A DNA stretch of 7,670 bases from GCA-2730975 sp937893275 (GTDB taxonomy: Bacteria > Verrucomicrobiota > Verrucomicrobiia > Opitutales > Seribacteraceae). Shown in pieces: positions 6,267 to 7,670 of this stretch. The stretch lies in assembly GCA_963968595.1 (NCBI GenBank), contig CAXAHJ010000142.1, positions 1 through 7,670 on the forward strand, read 5' to 3'. Each line of letters starts with the position of its first letter. Position 1 is the first letter of the stretch. The translations under genes and the position numbers were made by a program. A model generated the notes under the pieces. It ran no database searches. It was given only the letters and a program-made list of their open reading frames with translations, and was not told the origin of the DNA.

Positions 6267-7664
6267 ATGAAAGACCAAGAAAACGCGTATCGCGAAAACT
6301 CCGACCATTCCGGTTCGGACCAACCAATAAAGAAACCACAGGGTGCGTTCGGCACTCTGATCGAGGAAATACAACGTGCCGTCTCCGAAGAAGGTTACGT
6401 CACGCCCACTCCCATTCAGGAGAAGTGCATACCCCACCTGCTGGAAGGGAAAGACCTAATAGGTACTGCCCAGACAGGCACCGGGAAAACCGCGGCCTTC
6501 ACCCTACCCCTGCTGGAAAGGCTTTCGGGCAAATCTCAAAGACCTGCAAGAGGTACGCCGCGAGCGCTTATCTTAGCTCCCACACGTGAACTGGCTGCCC
6601 AAATTGAAGAGAGCATCCAAACCTACGGTCGGTTTCTCAAGCTTACTCACACCGTCATTTTCGGAGGTGTTAATCAGCATCGTCAAGTCAAGGCCTTGAA
6701 CCGAGGAGTGGATATTCTGGTAGCCACTCCCGGTCGTCTGCTGGATCTGATGCAGCAAGGGTATATTCATCTGAACGAGGTCGAAACCTTTATTCTAGAC
6801 GAGGTGGACAGGATGCTCGACATGGGCTTCATCCCGGACATCAAACGTGTCTTGGCAAAAATCCCGGAACAAAGGCAAACCCTATTCTTTTCCGCCACCA
6901 TGGCTCCGAAAATGGAGGCGTTGGCCAATTCTATGGTTCGCAACCCGGTGAGGGTCGCGATAGCTCCGGAGAAGCCTGCGGTCGAAGTGATTACCCAAAA
7001 AGTTCTATATGTCCACAAGAAGAAGAAAAATGACCTTCTGGCCTATCTGCTGAAAGATCCCGGCATCAAAAAGGCGGTAGTTTTCACCCAGATGAAACAC
7101 GTCGCCAATCGGGTGGTGAAGAAACTGGACTCAGTTGGCATTCGAGGGACCGCCATTCACGGCAACAAAAGCCAAGCGGCCCGCACCAAGGCGCTCGATG
7201 GGTTCAAGGGCGGTTATTACCGAGTACTTGTAGCAACCGACGTCGCGGCCAGGGGTCTCGACATCGACGACATCACCCACGTAATCAACTACGATCTTCC
7301 CATAGAATCGGAAACCTATGTCCATCGCATCGGGCGCACGGCTCGTGCGGGGGCGGACGGCGCTGCCATTTCCTTCTGTTGCGGAGAGGAAAATGAATAC
7401 CTTCGCTCTATCGAACGCTTGCTCGGAAAGTCGATCCCGGTCGATCTTGAACACGACTACCATTGCGAGGAATCCCTGCGCTCCACTGCCTCCGCTCCAA
7501 AAAGTTTCGGAGGTAATCGAGGCGGCAGAGGACGACGAGGTGGTGGTGGCGGTCCCCGAGGCGGCGGAGGTCAGCGAGGCGGTGGCAACGGTGGAAGCGG
7601 CGGAGGCGGTCACGGGAACTTCAGTAGGTCTCGCGGAAGAGCCAGTAGTCGCGGAAGACGCTGA
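6267..7664 (+). CDS. rhlE: RhlE-type DEAD-box ATP-dependent RNA helicase
   Basis: This cytosolic helicase uses ATP to open short RNA duplexes, with expected roles in ribosome assembly, RNA decay or cold adaptation. All core motifs are present in 465 residues. The Q motif TPTPIQ is at 46-51, motif I AQTGTGKT at 68-75, Ia PTRELA at 105-110, GG at 133-134, and Ib TPGRLLD at 154-160. Motif III SAT is at 209-211, motif IV VVFTQ at 271-275, motif V ATDVAARGLDI at 323-333, and motif VI HRIGRTARAG at 353-362. Motif II reads DEVD (178-181) in place of DEAD; the two acidic residues and final Asp needed for Mg-ATP are kept. The RQTLFFSATM and AIHGNKSQAAR segments are typical of the RhlE branch. From about 413 the protein becomes a Gly/Arg-rich tail that probably binds RNA without sequence preference. 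The ATG at 6267 has a well-placed AGGA. The gene ends in TGA six bases before the window edge. Confidence 0.96.
   Translation: MKDQENAYRENSDHSGSDQPIKKPQGAFGTLIEEIQRAVSEEGYVTPTPIQEKCIPHLLEGKDLIGTAQTGTGKTAAFTLPLLERLSGKSQRPARGTPRALILAPTRELAAQIEESIQTYGRFLKLTHTVIFGGVNQHRQVKALNRGVDILVATPGRLLDLMQQGYIHLNEVETFILDEVDRMLDMGFIPDIKRVLAKIPEQRQTLFFSATMAPKMEALANSMVRNPVRVAIAPEKPAVEVITQKVLYVHKKKKNDLLAYLLKDPGIKKAVVFTQMKHVANRVVKKLDSVGIRGTAIHGNKSQAARTKALDGFKGGYYRVLVATDVAARGLDIDDITHVINYDLPIESETYVHRIGRTARAGADGAAISFCCGEENEYLRSIERLLGKSIPVDLEHDYHCEESLRSTASAPKSFGGNRGGRGRRGGGGGPRGGGGQRGGGNGGSGGGGHGNFSRSRGRASSRGRR
7509..7661 (+). repeat. Gly/Arg-rich low-complexity tail of the helicase
   Basis: The last 50 or so codons of the helicase are built from imperfect GGN/CGN repeats that encode RGG-like units: NRGGRGRRGGGGG, PRGGGGQRGGGNGG and SRSRGRASSRGRR. 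At the DNA level the + strand carries closely spaced GG pairs, for example five between 7539 and 7552. Such tails vary in length between relatives and are prone to slippage. Confidence 0.75.
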
Positions 7665-7670
7665 ATCAAA

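Noticed and set aside
7539..7552. Tandem repeat array of possible mobile or CRISPR origin
   Set aside because: The repeats are in-frame glycine and arginine codons of the helicase tail, with no spacers or conserved repeat unit.
7131..7613. Long open frame on the - strand opposite the helicase
   Set aside because: It is antisense to the conserved helicase motifs and the repetitive tail, its Ala/Ser/Thr-rich protein reflects the GGN/CGN repeats read backwards, and no known domain is visible.

Overview
The window carries six intact protein genes and one interrupted gene, all on the + strand. It looks like ordinary chromosomal DNA from a heterotrophic Gram-negative-type bacterium of moderate GC content. 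The exported S1-type sulfatase with a lysine-rich tail, next to threonine catabolism genes, suggests a member of the Planctomycetota-Verrucomicrobiota-Chlamydiota group, perhaps a marine or polysaccharide-degrading Verrucomicrobiota. That placement is an inference from protein style only. No rRNA, tRNA, CRISPR array, transposase or integrase was seen.

Layout. Bases 1-63 may hold the last codons of an upstream gene. Bases 60-2275 are a tight two-gene operon, tdh then kbl, which turns L-threonine into glycine and acetyl-CoA. After a short gap with a hairpin comes trhO (2373-3293), a rhodanese-fold tRNA U34 hydroxylase. A secreted sulfatase follows (3394-4833). Next is a nitrilase-superfamily amidohydrolase (4867-5628) cut in the same reading frame by one TGA codon. 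A small zinc-ribbon membrane protein of unknown role lies at 5694-6005. The window ends with an RhlE-type DEAD-box RNA helicase (6267-7664) that has a Gly/Arg-rich tail.

The gene neighbours do not form one obvious pathway beyond tdh-kbl. trhO and the helicase both act on RNA but are separate transcription units as far as can be seen. The 261-base gap before the helicase is the only sizeable non-coding stretch. It contains a plausible promoter and a run of stem-loops, the last of which (10 bp with one bulge) sits directly against the helicase ribosome binding site.

The points most worth a second look are the in-frame TGA in the nitrilase gene, the structured leader of the helicase, and the helicase's DEVD sequence in place of DEAD. 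I see no convincing new multi-gene system here.
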